Assembly (NCBI GenBank): GCA_034211175.1
Contig: JAXHUH010000235.1
Span: 1 to 64,000, forward strand
Length of the DNA: 64,000 nucleotides
Source: JAXHUH01 sp034211175
GTDB taxonomy: Bacteria; Actinomycetota; Acidimicrobiia; Acidimicrobiales; CAIXPF01
Direction of reading: 5' to 3'
Shown here piece by piece: positions 36,014 through 44,715 of the stretch (its first letter is position 1; every line of letters starts with the position of its first letter). Made by a program: the position numbers and the translations under genes. The notes under the pieces are model-generated. The model ran no database searches, was not told the origin of the DNA, and was given only the letters and a program-made list of their open reading frames with translations.

Positions 36014-36032
36014 CCCGGGCGCAGCGCCCGGG
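36014..36032. terminator. Perfect hairpin after the P450 gene
   Basis: CCCGGGCGC and GCGCCCGGG flank a single base (a 19-base palindrome). It lies 52 bases after the P450 stop and 7 bases before the next -10 candidate, so it may terminate P450 transcription. Confidence 0.45.
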
Positions 36033-36039
36033 TGCTGGG

Positions 36040-36045
36040 TACCGT
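36040..36045 (+). promoter_or_regulatory. Candidate leaderless -10 box (TACCGT)
   Basis: TACCGT ends 6 bases before the ATG at 36052. Confidence 0.55.
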
Positions 36046-36051
36046 CGCGCC

Positions 36052-36489
36052 ATGCCGCTCCAGGGAGAGTACGAGCCGAGCCCGTCCGAGTGGGTACGGG
36101 ACCAGGTCGCCACCTACGAGGCCAGCGGGGGCACGGAGGGCACGACCATGCGCGACGTGCCGGTGATCATCCTCACCACCGTCGGCCGCACGTCGGGCAA
36201 GCTGCGCAAGTCACCGCTGATGCGGGTCGAGCACGACGGCGTCTATGCCGCGATCGCGTCGAAGGGCGGCGCCGACGACCACCCGCTCTGGTACGAGAAC
36301 CTGCGCCACCACCGTGAGGTCATGCTCCGCGACGGCCCCGAGGAGTGGGACGCGCTCGCCCGCGAGGTCGTCGGGCCCGAGCGCGAGGCGTGGTGGGAGC
36401 GGGCGGTCGCGGTGTGGCCCGACTACGCCGAGTACCAGACGAAGACCGACCGCACGATCCCCGTCGTGCTCATCGAGCGCGTCACCTGA
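36052..36489 (+). CDS. Nitroreductase/F420-dependent (Ddn-like) oxidoreductase
   Basis: 145-residue split-barrel protein of the deazaflavin-dependent nitroreductase (Ddn) family. Ddn reduces quinones and nitroimidazoles with F420H2 in mycobacteria. Diagnostic segments are VIILTTVGRTSGKLRKSPLM, where the KLRKSPLMRVEHDG part binds F420, then YAAIASKGGADDHPLWYENLRHH and the C-terminal REAWWERAVAVWPDYAEYQTKT. It is slightly compact around LRDGPEEWDALARE but all main blocks are present. Together with the LLM and PPOX proteins it indicates an organism that makes F420. The ATG is placed by the TACCGT box. Confidence 0.88.
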   Translation: MPLQGEYEPSPSEWVRDQVATYEASGGTEGTTMRDVPVIILTTVGRTSGKLRKSPLMRVEHDGVYAAIASKGGADDHPLWYENLRHHREVMLRDGPEEWDALAREVVGPEREAWWERAVAVWPDYAEYQTKTDRTIPVVLIERVT

Positions 36490-36659
36490 TTCGGGCACGG
36501 TGGCCCACGCGTCGACGGCCGTTCGGGCATGTCGGGGCGCCCACGCTTGTTGTACATGACAGAGAGACCGACGGTTCCGGACCCGCGTGCGACGCGCCCC
36601 GGGCCGACCACCGACCGAACCACGAAGGACGGAGCGACGAGCTCCAGGAGAGCGAGACC

Positions 36660-37151
36660 ATGGCAGCGAACGTGAGCATCGACATCGGCATCGAGGCGAG
36701 TGACCGCGAGGCGGTCGCCGAGGGCCTCGGGCGCCTGCTGGCGGACACGTACACCCTCTACCTCAAGACCCACAACTTCCACTGGAACGTGACCGGCCCG
36801 ATGTTCAACACGCTCCACCTCATGTTCGAGGAGGAGTACACCGAGCTCGCGGCCGCGGTCGATCTCATCGCCGAGCGGATCCGCTCCCTCGGCCTGTTCG
36901 CCCCGGGCAGCTACGCCCAGTTCGGCGAGCTCACGTCGATCTCCGAGGCCGACGGCGTCCCCGCGGCCAAGGACATGATCGCCCAGCTCGTCGAGGGCCA
37001 CGAGGCCGTCGCCCGCACCGCCCGCGACGTGTACCCCGCAGCCGACAAGGCGAACGACCAGTCCACCGAGGACCTCCTCACCGAGCGCCTCCGGGTCCAC
37101 GAGAAGACCGCGTGGATGCTCCGCAGCATGCTCGAGGAGCAGACCGCCTGA
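36660..37151 (+). CDS. dps: Dps/ferritin-like DNA protection protein
   Basis: 163-residue four-helix protein of the Dps family, which stores iron and shields DNA during oxidative or starvation stress. The ferroxidase ligands are in THNFHWNVTGPMFNTLHLMFE (His pair and Asp/Glu region) and in LAAAVDLIAERIRSLG. The C-terminal helix pair (TEDLLTERLRVHEKTAWMLRSMLEE) is complete. Length is typical. AGGAG 9 bases upstream supports the ATG at 36660. The 170-base gap upstream should contain a regulated promoter; TTGTTGTACATGACA near 36548 is suggestive, but no regulator box is certain. Confidence 0.92.
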   Translation: MAANVSIDIGIEASDREAVAEGLGRLLADTYTLYLKTHNFHWNVTGPMFNTLHLMFEEEYTELAAAVDLIAERIRSLGLFAPGSYAQFGELTSISEADGVPAAKDMIAQLVEGHEAVARTARDVYPAADKANDQSTEDLLTERLRVHEKTAWMLRSMLEEQTA

Positions 37152-37158
37152 CGCCTCG

Positions 37159-37180
37159 CAAGGGCTCTGGCGAGCCCTTG
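37159..37180 (+). terminator. Hairpin after dps
   Basis: CAAGGGCTC and GAGCCCTTG form a perfect 9-bp stem with a 4-base loop, 7 bases after the dps stop, followed by the mildly AT-rich GTCAAAGGG. It is the clearest intrinsic-like terminator in the window. Confidence 0.7.
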
Positions 37181-37270
37181 TCAAAGGGCTGAGACGCCTG
37201 CGGCGGCTGTCTCCTGGTTCCGTCCGGCCAGGGCTCCCTCCGCTCGTCGGCTCATCGCCCCACCAACGCA

Positions 37271-37318
37271 AACGGTCCCGGGACCCTCGCCGCCGCCGCG
37301 GGAGAGACCGGGACCGTT
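37271..37318 (-). terminator. Inverted repeat after the metallopeptidase gene
   Basis: AACGGTCCCGG and CCGGGACCGTT are perfect 11-bp arms around 26 bases. On the minus strand it lies 39 bases after the metallopeptidase stop and is followed by TTGCGTT. The gap from 37181 to 37270 shows nothing else. Confidence 0.55.
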
Positions 37319-37357
37319 GAGCGTCCGGGGCGCCAGCTGCCCCGAGATCTCACCCGC

Positions 37358-38350
37358 CTACGGGCAGGCGAAGCGCCAGCCGTTGTCGCCGAAGACCTCG
37401 GCGACGAGGGCGTGGAGGGTCGGGTCGAGCTCGAGCAGGCTTCGCCGGTCGGCGACGCGGCTGTCGAACCCGCCGGAGCGGCTCTCGTCGCGGGGGCGGC
37501 TGGCATCGAAGTAGTCCTGCACGCCCTCGGCCCAGTACTCGTCGGCGTTCACGGTGGCGTAGGAGTCGACGTACACGCCCGACGCCATCGCCGCCTCGTA
37601 CGCGGCCTCGACCCGGTCCTCGAACGTCGGGTCGGCCGGGATGACCGCCATGTCGAGCACGGTGTGGCCGATCTCGTGGAGGAACACGCTCTGGCCCGGG
37701 TAGGTGTCGTCGTCGCGGCACAGGAGGTTCTCCTCCGGCACGACCATCAGCGGCCGACCGGGGCGGGCGCCGTAGGCCCGGGCCGCGGTCCAGTCGACGT
37801 CGGGGAAGAGCCGGGGCAGGTCCCGGTACTCGGGCATCTCCGGGGCGTCGTCGTCGCGGTCGAGCACGCCGATGCGCAGGTCGCCGTCGACGAGACGGGT
37901 GACGATGTCGGGCCGGTCGGCGAGCACGACGTCGACCAGCTCGGCGGCGGCCACCAGTGCGTCCGGGTCGACCGCCTCGTCGGCCACGATGCGAACGCCG
38001 AGCCGCGAGGTGCAGTACTGGTCGTAGAACTCGTCGTAGCCGTCGGCCGGAACGAGCGGAACGACGATGCAGCCGAGGTTCTCGGTGACCTGCTCGATCA
38101 GCACCGGACCGGCGCCGCCCGCGGCGGGTCGGGAGACGACCGACCGGGCCGCGCTCGTGGTCGCGGTGCTCACGCGTTCGTCCGCCCGGGCGACGACCTC
38201 CACGGCGCTGCCGGCGGTACCGACATCGGCCGGGTCACCGACCAGCGTGCCGACCGCGGCAACGGTGGCGGTCACCGCGGCCAGACTGACGACGGACATC
38301 CCGGCGAACCACGACGTGCGGCCGTGCCCGCCTCGAGCCCTCTCACCCAT
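37358..38350 (-). CDS. Secreted zinc metallopeptidase-like protein
   Basis: 330-residue exported protein. An N-terminal hydrophobic segment (AGMSVVSLAAVTATVAAVGTL) precedes an Ala/Val/Ser-rich spacer, suggesting a surface or secreted location. The catalytic zinc motif is HEIGH at 225-229, and downstream acidic residues in NADEYWAEGVQDYF (Glu271, Glu275) could supply the third ligand. This layout resembles gluzincin-type peptidases of the anthrax-lethal-factor-like or DUF class, but no specific family is certain. Two or more Cys (LGCIVVP, DQYCTS, LLCRDD) may form disulfides outside the cell. The start at 38350 is supported by GAGGGTG 7 bases upstream. Confidence 0.72.
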   Translation of the reverse strand: MGERARGGHGRTSWFAGMSVVSLAAVTATVAAVGTLVGDPADVGTAGSAVEVVARADERVSTATTSAARSVVSRPAAGGAGPVLIEQVTENLGCIVVPLVPADGYDEFYDQYCTSRLGVRIVADEAVDPDALVAAAELVDVVLADRPDIVTRLVDGDLRIGVLDRDDDAPEMPEYRDLPRLFPDVDWTAARAYGARPGRPLMVVPEENLLCRDDDTYPGQSVFLHEIGHTVLDMAVIPADPTFEDRVEAAYEAAMASGVYVDSYATVNADEYWAEGVQDYFDASRPRDESRSGGFDSRVADRRSLLELDPTLHALVAEVFGDNGWRFACP

Positions 38351-38539
38351 GAACACCCTCGGTGGACGGACCGATCGGCTCCGGAGGGTTCCGGAACCTC
38401 AGGGGCGGTTACGACGCGGGTCCGCCGCGGCTGAAGCGCAATGGGCCAAATTGCTCGTGACCCGGGCCCCTGTCCGACCCGAGCAACGGGGAGCGGACGC
38501 GGTTCGGCGGACGTGTGCGGCACGTGGGACGATGCCGAC

Positions 38540-39520
38540 GTGTCCGCGGAACGTTCACCATCCGTCGCGCTCGTCCTCGGCGCCGGGGGCGCGCTCGGCA
38601 GCGCCTACCACGCCGGCGCACTCGCCGCGCTGGCGGAGGTGACCGGCTGGGACCTGCGCGAGCTCCCCCTCGTCGTCGGGACCTCGGCCGGGTCGAGCAC
38701 CGCGGCGATCCTGCGCTCCGGGGTGGCGCCGGCCGACCTGTTCGCCCGGGCGACCGGCGCCGAGCTGTCCCCCGAGGCCCGCGAGCTGGTCCGCGACGAG
38801 CCGTCGGACGAACATCCCGAGCCCCGCCCGGCCCGGCCGACCCTCCCGCTGCCGTCCTCACCCCGACTGGCGCTGACCGGCGTGGCGTTGCGCTGGCCGC
38901 CCCGGCCCGGGCTCGCGCTCGCCGGTTCGCTGCCCCGGGGCACGAAGCCCACGACCGACCTGCAGAACCGGATCCGGGCCATCACCGGCGACGCGTGGCC
39001 GGACGCCGCGACCTGGATCTGCACCGTGCGCCTCGACAACGGCCGCCGGGTCGTCATCGGACGCGACGACGTGACACCGATCGACCTGCCGCTCGCAGTG
39101 GCGGCGTCGTGTGCGGTGCCCGGGTGGTTCGAGCCCGTCACCTTCGGCGGGGCCGAGCACATCGACGGCGGCGCCCACTCGCCGACCAACGCCGACCTGA
39201 CCGCCGGTTGCGGCTTCGACCTGGTCATCGTCTCGTCGCCGATGTCGGCACCGACGAGTGTCCTGCGGGCCCAGCCGACGCTGGCGACCCGGGCCCTCCA
39301 CCACACCGAGCTGGTCGGCGAGCTGCGGGCGGTGAAGGCGTCGGGCAGCGCGGTGATCGGCCTCGAGCCCGACGCCGCCGTCGTCGACGCCATGGGCCCG
39401 GTGGCCCACGACGCGTCCCGCTCCGCCGCGGTCGCCGAGGCCGCCCGCACGTCGGTGCTCGCCTCGCTCACCAGCGGACCGTTCGGCGAGGCGCTCGCCG
39501 GTGTGGGAGCGCCGTCATGA
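38540..39520 (+). CDS. Patatin-like phospholipase
   Basis: 326-residue serine hydrolase of the patatin family, acting on phospholipid or neutral-lipid acyl esters through a Ser-Asp dyad. The oxyanion glycine run is LGAGGALGSAYHAGAL, nucleophile Ser49 lies in VGTSAGSS, and the catalytic Asp209 is in HIDGGAHSP. The Ser-x-Gly and DGG patterns are both intact. A Pro/Arg-rich loop of about 30 residues near 95-125 separates the motifs. Its stop overlaps the ATG of hemE (ATGA), so the lipase-like gene is co-translated with haem synthesis genes; the reason is not obvious. The GTG start has GACGAT 6 bases upstream. Confidence 0.86.
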   Translation: MSAERSPSVALVLGAGGALGSAYHAGALAALAEVTGWDLRELPLVVGTSAGSSTAAILRSGVAPADLFARATGAELSPEARELVRDEPSDEHPEPRPARPTLPLPSSPRLALTGVALRWPPRPGLALAGSLPRGTKPTTDLQNRIRAITGDAWPDAATWICTVRLDNGRRVVIGRDDVTPIDLPLAVAASCAVPGWFEPVTFGGAEHIDGGAHSPTNADLTAGCGFDLVIVSSPMSAPTSVLRAQPTLATRALHHTELVGELRAVKASGSAVIGLEPDAAVVDAMGPVAHDASRSAAVAEAARTSVLASLTSGPFGEALAGVGAPS

Positions 39521-40590
39521 GCGCGGACGCCACCACGACCGCCACCGGGGCGGGCCTCGACTCGTCGCCGTTCCTGGCCGCGTGCCGGGGCGAGCCCCAC
39601 GACCGGGTGCCGGTGTGGTTCATGCGCCAGGCCGGGCGCAGCCTGCCCGAGTACCGGGCCCTGCGCGGCTCGGGCACCATCCTCGACGCGGTCGCCGACG
39701 CCGACCTGGCCACCGAGATCACGCTCCAGCCGGTGCGCCGCTACGGCGTGGACGCCGCCATCCTCTACTCCGACATCGTCGTGCCGGTCGCCGCCATCGG
39801 CTTCGGGGTCGACGTGAAGCCGGGCGTCGGCCCCGTCGTCGAGGAGCCGTTCCGCTCCGCCGCCGACCTGCAGCGGCTGCGACCGCTCGAGCCCGACGAG
39901 GACGTGCCCTACGTCGGCCAGACGGTGCGCAACCTCGTCGGCGAGCTCGACATCCCCCTCATCGGCTTCGCCGGCGCCCCGTTCACCGTGGCCAGCTACC
40001 TGGTCGAGGGCCGACCGTCGCGGGACCACGCCCGGACGAAGGCGCTGATGCACGGCGACCCCGGGCTGTTCGACCAGCTCCTCGGCCGCCTCGCCGACCT
40101 CGCCATCGTGTCGCTGCGCTCCCAGGTCGAGGCCGGCGCGTCGGCCATCCAGCTCTTCGACAGCTGGGCCGGGACCCTCACCCCGGTCGACTACGAGCGG
40201 TTCGTGCTCCCCCACTCGACGCGGGTGCTCGAGGCGATGGCCGACACCGGCGTGCCCCGCATCCACTTCGGCGTCACCACCGGTGAGCTGCTCGGCCTGA
40301 TGGGCGACGCCGGCGCCGACGTCGTCGGGGTCGACTGGCGGGTCCCGCTCGGGGTCGCCCGCGAGCGGGTCGGCCCGACGAAGGCGTTGCAGGGCAACCT
40401 CGATCCCGCGGTGTGCGGCGCCCCGTGGCCCGCGGTCGAGGCCGAGGTGCGCCGCATCCTCGCCGCCGGGACCACCGCACCGGGGTACGTGTTCAACCTC
40501 GGCCACGGCGTGCTGCCCGACACCGACCCGTCCGTCCTCGAACGGGTCGTCGAGGTCGTCCACGACCACGACGCCGGTGGTGCGGCATGA
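39517..40590 (+). CDS. hemE: Uroporphyrinogen III decarboxylase
   Basis: 357-residue haem-pathway enzyme that decarboxylates the four acetate side chains of uroporphyrinogen III to give coproporphyrinogen III, without cofactor. The N-terminal signature VPVWFMRQAGRSLPEYRALR carries the conserved Arg residues that bind substrate. Other hallmarks are AILYSDIVVPVAAIGFGVD, LIGFAGAPFTVASYLVEG with the second family signature, and the late FNLGHGVLPDTDP. It overlaps the patatin stop and the hemY start by four bases at each end, which shows a coupled three-gene operon. Confidence 0.96.
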   Translation: MSADATTTATGAGLDSSPFLAACRGEPHDRVPVWFMRQAGRSLPEYRALRGSGTILDAVADADLATEITLQPVRRYGVDAAILYSDIVVPVAAIGFGVDVKPGVGPVVEEPFRSAADLQRLRPLEPDEDVPYVGQTVRNLVGELDIPLIGFAGAPFTVASYLVEGRPSRDHARTKALMHGDPGLFDQLLGRLADLAIVSLRSQVEAGASAIQLFDSWAGTLTPVDYERFVLPHSTRVLEAMADTGVPRIHFGVTTGELLGLMGDAGADVVGVDWRVPLGVARERVGPTKALQGNLDPAVCGAPWPAVEAEVRRILAAGTTAPGYVFNLGHGVLPDTDPSVLERVVEVVHDHDAGGAA

Positions 40591-42002
40591 GCCGGCCGGT
40601 CGCGGTCGTCGTCGGCGGTGGGATCTCGGGCCTGGCCGCGGCGTACGACCTGGTGAGGGCCGGCGTCGACGTGCGGGTCCTCGAGGCGGGCGCCCGCCTC
40701 GGCGGCAAGATCGAGACCGGGCCCTTCGCCGGGGTCGCGCTCGACGCCGGCCCCGACGGCTTCCTCGCCCGCGTGCCGTGGCTCACGGACCTGTGCGTCG
40801 AGCTCGGGCTCGGCGAGGAGCTGGTCGCGCCGGCCTCGCGGCGGGCCTACCTGTGGAGCGGGACCGACCTCGCACCGTTCCCCGAGGGCCTCGTGCTCGG
40901 CGTCCCGACCGACCTCGACGCCCTGGCCTCCAGCGGCCTCGTCAGCGACGCCGGCGTCGCTCGGGCCGCCGAGGACCTCGCGCGGCCGGAGGGCACCCCG
41001 ACCGACCTGGACGACGGTGACGAGTCGGTCGGTTCGCTCGTCCGCCGCCGGGTCGGTGACGAGGTCTTCACCCAGCTCGTCGAGCCCCTCCTCTCGGGCG
41101 TGAACGCCGGCAACGCCGACCGCCTCAGCGTCGCGCTCGGCGCACCCCAGCTCGCAGCGGCCGCCGCGTCGGACACGAGCCTCATCCGCGGGCTGCAAGC
41201 CCAACGCCGAGCTGCGTCCACGTCACCCGACGCCCCGGTCTTCTGGTCGCTGCCCGGCGGCGTGAGCCGGATCGTCGAGGCCCTCGCCCGGCGGCTGCGG
41301 GCCGACGGCGCCACGATCACGACCGGCGCCCCGGTCAGCGCCATCGAGTCCCACGGCGAGCGCCACCGGGTCCGCAGCGCGGTGGGCGACATCGAGGCCG
41401 ACGCCGTGGTCCTCGCCATCCCGGCGTTCGCGGCCGCACCGCTCGTCGCCGCCCACTCGACCGGGACCGCGGCAGCGCTGGCCGGGCTCCGCTACGCGTC
41501 GGTCACGCTCGTGTCCCTGGCGGTCGACACCGCCACCCTGGAGCGCCCGCTCGACGCCAGCGGGTTCCTGGTGCCCCGCAGCGCCGGCCTGGTGCTCACC
41601 GCGTGCTCGTGGGCGTCGACGAAGTGGGCACACCTGGCGACCGACGGCACCGCGCTGCTGCGGGCCTCGATCGGCCGGGTCGACGACGAACGGCACCTCG
41701 CGATGGACGACGCCGAGGTCGTCGACGCCGTGATGGCCGACCTCGCGACCACCATGGGACTGCGGTCGGCGCCGACGGCGAGTCGCGTGACCCGTTGGCC
41801 GGCTTCGCTGCCCCAGTACCCGCCGGGCCACGAGGCCGTCGTCGACCTCGTCACGGCCGAGCTGGCCGACCGGGCGCCGGGCGTCCACCTCACGGGCGCC
41901 GCGTGCCGCGGGCTCGGGCTGCCCGCGTGTGTCCGCCAGGGCCGCGAGACCGCGGTCGAGGTCGCCCGCGACCTCGGGCTCACCGCCATCGCCGCCAGCT
42001 GA
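40587..42002 (+). CDS. hemY: Coproporphyrinogen/protoporphyrinogen oxidase (HemY type)
   Basis: 471-residue FAD enzyme of late haem synthesis. Actinobacterial HemY-type enzymes usually oxidise coproporphyrinogen III to coproporphyrin III in the coproporphyrin-dependent route, so that reaction is preferred over protoporphyrinogen. The FAD motif is VVVGGGISGLAAAYDL near 7-22, followed by LEAGARLGGKIETGPF. The C terminus holds the second FAD contact VHLTGAACRGLGLPACVRQG. The gene overlaps hemE by the ATGA tetranucleotide. The two are consecutive steps, so the order fits a functional operon; ferrochelatase and HemQ are not in the window. Confidence 0.92.
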   Translation: MSRPVAVVVGGGISGLAAAYDLVRAGVDVRVLEAGARLGGKIETGPFAGVALDAGPDGFLARVPWLTDLCVELGLGEELVAPASRRAYLWSGTDLAPFPEGLVLGVPTDLDALASSGLVSDAGVARAAEDLARPEGTPTDLDDGDESVGSLVRRRVGDEVFTQLVEPLLSGVNAGNADRLSVALGAPQLAAAAASDTSLIRGLQAQRRAASTSPDAPVFWSLPGGVSRIVEALARRLRADGATITTGAPVSAIESHGERHRVRSAVGDIEADAVVLAIPAFAAAPLVAAHSTGTAAALAGLRYASVTLVSLAVDTATLERPLDASGFLVPRSAGLVLTACSWASTKWAHLATDGTALLRASIGRVDDERHLAMDDAEVVDAVMADLATTMGLRSAPTASRVTRWPASLPQYPPGHEAVVDLVTAELADRAPGVHLTGAACRGLGLPACVRQGRETAVEVARDLGLTAIAAS

Positions 42003-42088
42003 TCCGCGCGGGGCCGCGGCGTCCCAGCTCGACGGCCGATTGGCCGAATGGCCGCCGTGGCGGCACGGCACCCGGGTAGAAAATGAGG

Positions 42089-42865
42089 GTGGGTTCGCAC
42101 GCGTCTCGTCTCCTGAGCCTGGGCGGGCTTGTCTCCATCGCGCTGCTCGCGGTCGTGATGACCACGGCGGCCGAGGTCGCGGACGGTCTCCGCCCACCCG
42201 ACGACACGACCACGACGACGTCCGCGCCACCGGCGGAGGACACGGCCGACGAGCACCTGCTCGACCTCGACCAGGACGAGCTCGTCGAGTCGACCACCAC
42301 CACGACGCAGGCGACGACGACCACGGCCGCGCCCGACCTGAAGACGGTGTCGCTGCCGGTGCCCGAGCCGCTGCCGACCAACCCGCGGGGGCCGACGTCG
42401 GAGGTCCAGCTCGGTCGGGTCGTGATCCCGGCGCTCGGGGTCGACCAGCCGCTCCAGCAGGGCATGACCCTCACGGCACTGGACCGCGGCCCGAGCCACT
42501 GGCCGGGCACCGCGATGCCCGGTGAGCTCGGCAACGCGGTCATCGGCGGGCACCGCACCACCTACAGCCGGCCGTTCCGCAACGTCGACCAGCTGAAGGT
42601 CGGCGACCAGGTGCAGTTCGTGATGCCGGAGGCGACCCACACCTACGCAGTGACCGAGGTCGAGGTCGTCACCCCCGACGCCGTCCACATCGCCAGCCAG
42701 ACCCCTGACTACCGGGCGACGCTGTTCGCGTGCCACCCGCCGGGCTCGGCACGGTTCCGGATCGTCGTCCACCTCCAGCTGGTCGACGCGGCCGGCCAGC
42801 CGGTGCCGGCGCCCGACGTCGAGGTCGACAACCTCCAGGCGGCGTCACTCGGGCTCGCCGGGTGA
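42089..42865 (+). CDS. Class E sortase-like transpeptidase
   Basis: Membrane-anchored sortase of about 258 residues that would attach LPxTG-like surface proteins or pilins to the cell wall. After a short cytoplasmic start, one membrane helix (LSLGGLVSIALLAVVMTTAA) leads to a Thr-rich linker. The beta-barrel follows with catalytic His155 (IGGHRTTYS), Cys215 (TLFACHPPG) and a downstream Arg (SARFRIVV). All three are present. The start is uncertain between ATG 42083 and GTG 42089; TAGAAA at 42077-42082 favours the GTG. Sorting substrates are not encoded nearby. Confidence 0.87.
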   Translation: MGSHASRLLSLGGLVSIALLAVVMTTAAEVADGLRPPDDTTTTTSAPPAEDTADEHLLDLDQDELVESTTTTTQATTTTAAPDLKTVSLPVPEPLPTNPRGPTSEVQLGRVVIPALGVDQPLQQGMTLTALDRGPSHWPGTAMPGELGNAVIGGHRTTYSRPFRNVDQLKVGDQVQFVMPEATHTYAVTEVEVVTPDAVHIASQTPDYRATLFACHPPGSARFRIVVHLQLVDAAGQPVPAPDVEVDNLQAASLGLAG

Positions 42866-43029
42866 GGGCCCGGCCGCGGGCGGAACCGGCGGCCGACACC
42901 AACCGGACCGATCGGGCCGACCACGCCGATCGGGCTCCCGGCACGGCGACGTCAGGACCGCGCCGTCGGGACGGCCGAGACGACCGCCACAGCGAGGGGA
43001 CTGGTCGTAGGCCCCGCAGCGGGGCGAAG

Positions 43030-44628
43030 ATGGCGGCTCCCATGTCCAGGGCTCGTCTCGTCCCCCTCCTCCTCGCCCTCGTTGGCGGGCTCTGCGTCGC
43101 CGCCTCGATGCCGCCGTGGGGTTGGTGGCCGCTGGCACCGCTCGGCATCGCCCTCTTCGACGCCGCCCTGGCCGCCCCCGGTCGCCCACGGCGGTCGGGC
43201 GCGGCCACCGACGACGCAAGCAGCGCCGACGCCGCGGTCGCTGGTGGCGCCGACCACGAGGCAACGGCGTCGCGGCCGCGTGCGCGCACCCGCGTGTGGC
43301 GGACGTGGCTGTTCGGCGTCGCGTGGCTGCTGCCGAGCACCCTGTGGATGGCCGACCTGACCCTGCCCGGGTGGATCGTGGCCGGCCTCGTCTTCCCCCT
43401 GTACCTGGCGGCCGGCGCCGCGCTCCTCCCGCCGGGACGGTGGCGGTGGCTGGCCATGCCCGGCCTGTTCGTGCTCTACGAGCTGGCCCGCTGGTCGTTC
43501 CCGTTCGGCGGCGTGCCCCTGTCGACCCTGGCCATGAGCCAGGCCGCGTCGCCGCTGGGCCCGAGCACCCGCCTCGCCGGCACGCTCGGCCTGGTCGCCC
43601 TCACGGTGACCGCCGGTGTGGGGCTGGCCGCGATGGCGCGGCGCCGGTTCGTGGCCGTCGCCATCGCCGCCGGGGTGCTGGTGGCGGCGATGGCCGCCTC
43701 GGTGATCGCCCCGGGCGCCACGGTGACCGGCACGCTCGACGTCGCCGTCGTCCAGGGCGGCGGCCCGCAGCGGACGCGGGCGGTCGACACCGACGAGCGG
43801 GTGGTGTTCGAGCGCCACCTCGAGGCGTCCGAGGAGGTCGAGCTGCCGGTCGATCTCGTCGTGTGGCCGGAGAACGTCGTGAACGTCGACGGGCCGCTGG
43901 AGGACAACCCCGAGTTCGACGAGCTCTCGGCACTCGCCCAGCGCCTGGACGCCACCCTGGTCGTCGGGGTGGTCGAGAGCTTCGACGACCACTTCCTCAA
44001 CGCCGCCATCGCGTTCGACCCGAACGGCGACGCCGTCGCCCGCTACGACAAGGTCCGGCGGGTCCCCTTCGGCGAGTACGTGCCGCTGCGATCGATCGTG
44101 AACCCGCTCTCGGGCGGGGCCGCCGACCGCTTCATCCCCCGCGACGCCCGGCCCGGCGACGGTGAGTCGATCCTCGACACGCCGGTGGGGATCCTCGGGG
44201 TGGCCATCAGCTGGGAGATCTTCTTCGACGAGCGCGGCATCGCCGGCGCCCGTCCGGGCGGTCAGGTCCTGCTCAACCCGACGAACGGCTCGTCCTACTG
44301 GCTCACGATCGTGCAGAGCCAGCAGGTGGCGTCGTCGAGGCTCCGTGCCCTCGAGACCGACCGCTGGGTGCTCCAGGCGGCCCCGACCGGTTTCTCGGCG
44401 ATCGTGACCCCTGACGGCGAGGTCGTCGACCGCACCGGGATCAGCGAGCAGCGGGTGTTGTCCGCCTCGGTCGAGCTGCTCGACGGCGAGACGATCGCGG
44501 TGCGGTTCGGCCGGTGGCCGATGGTGATCATCGCCGTGGCGACCTGGGCCGGCGCGTGGTTCGGTGCCCTCGCCGAGCGCCGCCGCAGCGCGGACCCCGA
44601 CGAGACGGTCACCACCACCCCCGCCTGA
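43030..44628 (+). CDS. lnt: Apolipoprotein N-acyltransferase-like protein with Cys-to-Ser change
   Basis: 532-residue membrane protein of the Lnt family, which adds the third acyl chain to lipoproteins at the membrane surface. Several N-terminal hydrophobic segments precede a nitrilase-like domain (about 235-480). Two members of the triad are visible: Glu281 in WPENVV and Lys341 in YDKVRRVPFGEY. The position expected for the catalytic Cys (in [VI]C[YW]E-type motifs) reads VAISWEIFF, with Ser394. This may abolish classical Lnt activity or mark a subfamily with altered chemistry. A charged Ala/Asp-rich insertion of about 45 residues follows the third hydrophobic segment. The ATG at 43030 has GGGG 5 bases upstream. 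Confidence 0.8.
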   Translation: MAAPMSRARLVPLLLALVGGLCVAASMPPWGWWPLAPLGIALFDAALAAPGRPRRSGAATDDASSADAAVAGGADHEATASRPRARTRVWRTWLFGVAWLLPSTLWMADLTLPGWIVAGLVFPLYLAAGAALLPPGRWRWLAMPGLFVLYELARWSFPFGGVPLSTLAMSQAASPLGPSTRLAGTLGLVALTVTAGVGLAAMARRRFVAVAIAAGVLVAAMAASVIAPGATVTGTLDVAVVQGGGPQRTRAVDTDERVVFERHLEASEEVELPVDLVVWPENVVNVDGPLEDNPEFDELSALAQRLDATLVVGVVESFDDHFLNAAIAFDPNGDAVARYDKVRRVPFGEYVPLRSIVNPLSGGAADRFIPRDARPGDGESILDTPVGILGVAISWEIFFDERGIAGARPGGQVLLNPTNGSSYWLTIVQSQQVASSRLRALETDRWVLQAAPTGFSAIVTPDGEVVDRTGISEQRVLSASVELLDGETIAVRFGRWPMVIIAVATWAGAWFGALAERRRSADPDETVTTTPA

Positions 44629-44658
44629 CGCCACCCCGACCCGTCCCGGCCCCCGGAT

Positions 44659-44676
44659 CGTGCCACCGGTGGCACG
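44659..44676. repeat. Perfect palindrome with GCCACCGGTGG core, copy E
   Basis: CGTGCCACCGGTGGCACG is an 18-base perfect palindrome with the same core as copies A1, A2 and D. It lies between the convergent stops of lnt (44628) and dtd (44716), again a terminator position. Confidence 0.75.
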
Positions 44677-44715
44677 GAGCGGTGGCCAGTTCGAGACGGA
44701 TCCGAGCTGGTCCGG

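Noticed and set aside
38451..38486. TTGCTCG/CGAGCAA pair between metallopeptidase and patatin genes as an operator
   Set aside because: Seven-base arms 22 bases apart are weak evidence in GC-rich sequence and nothing else supports it.
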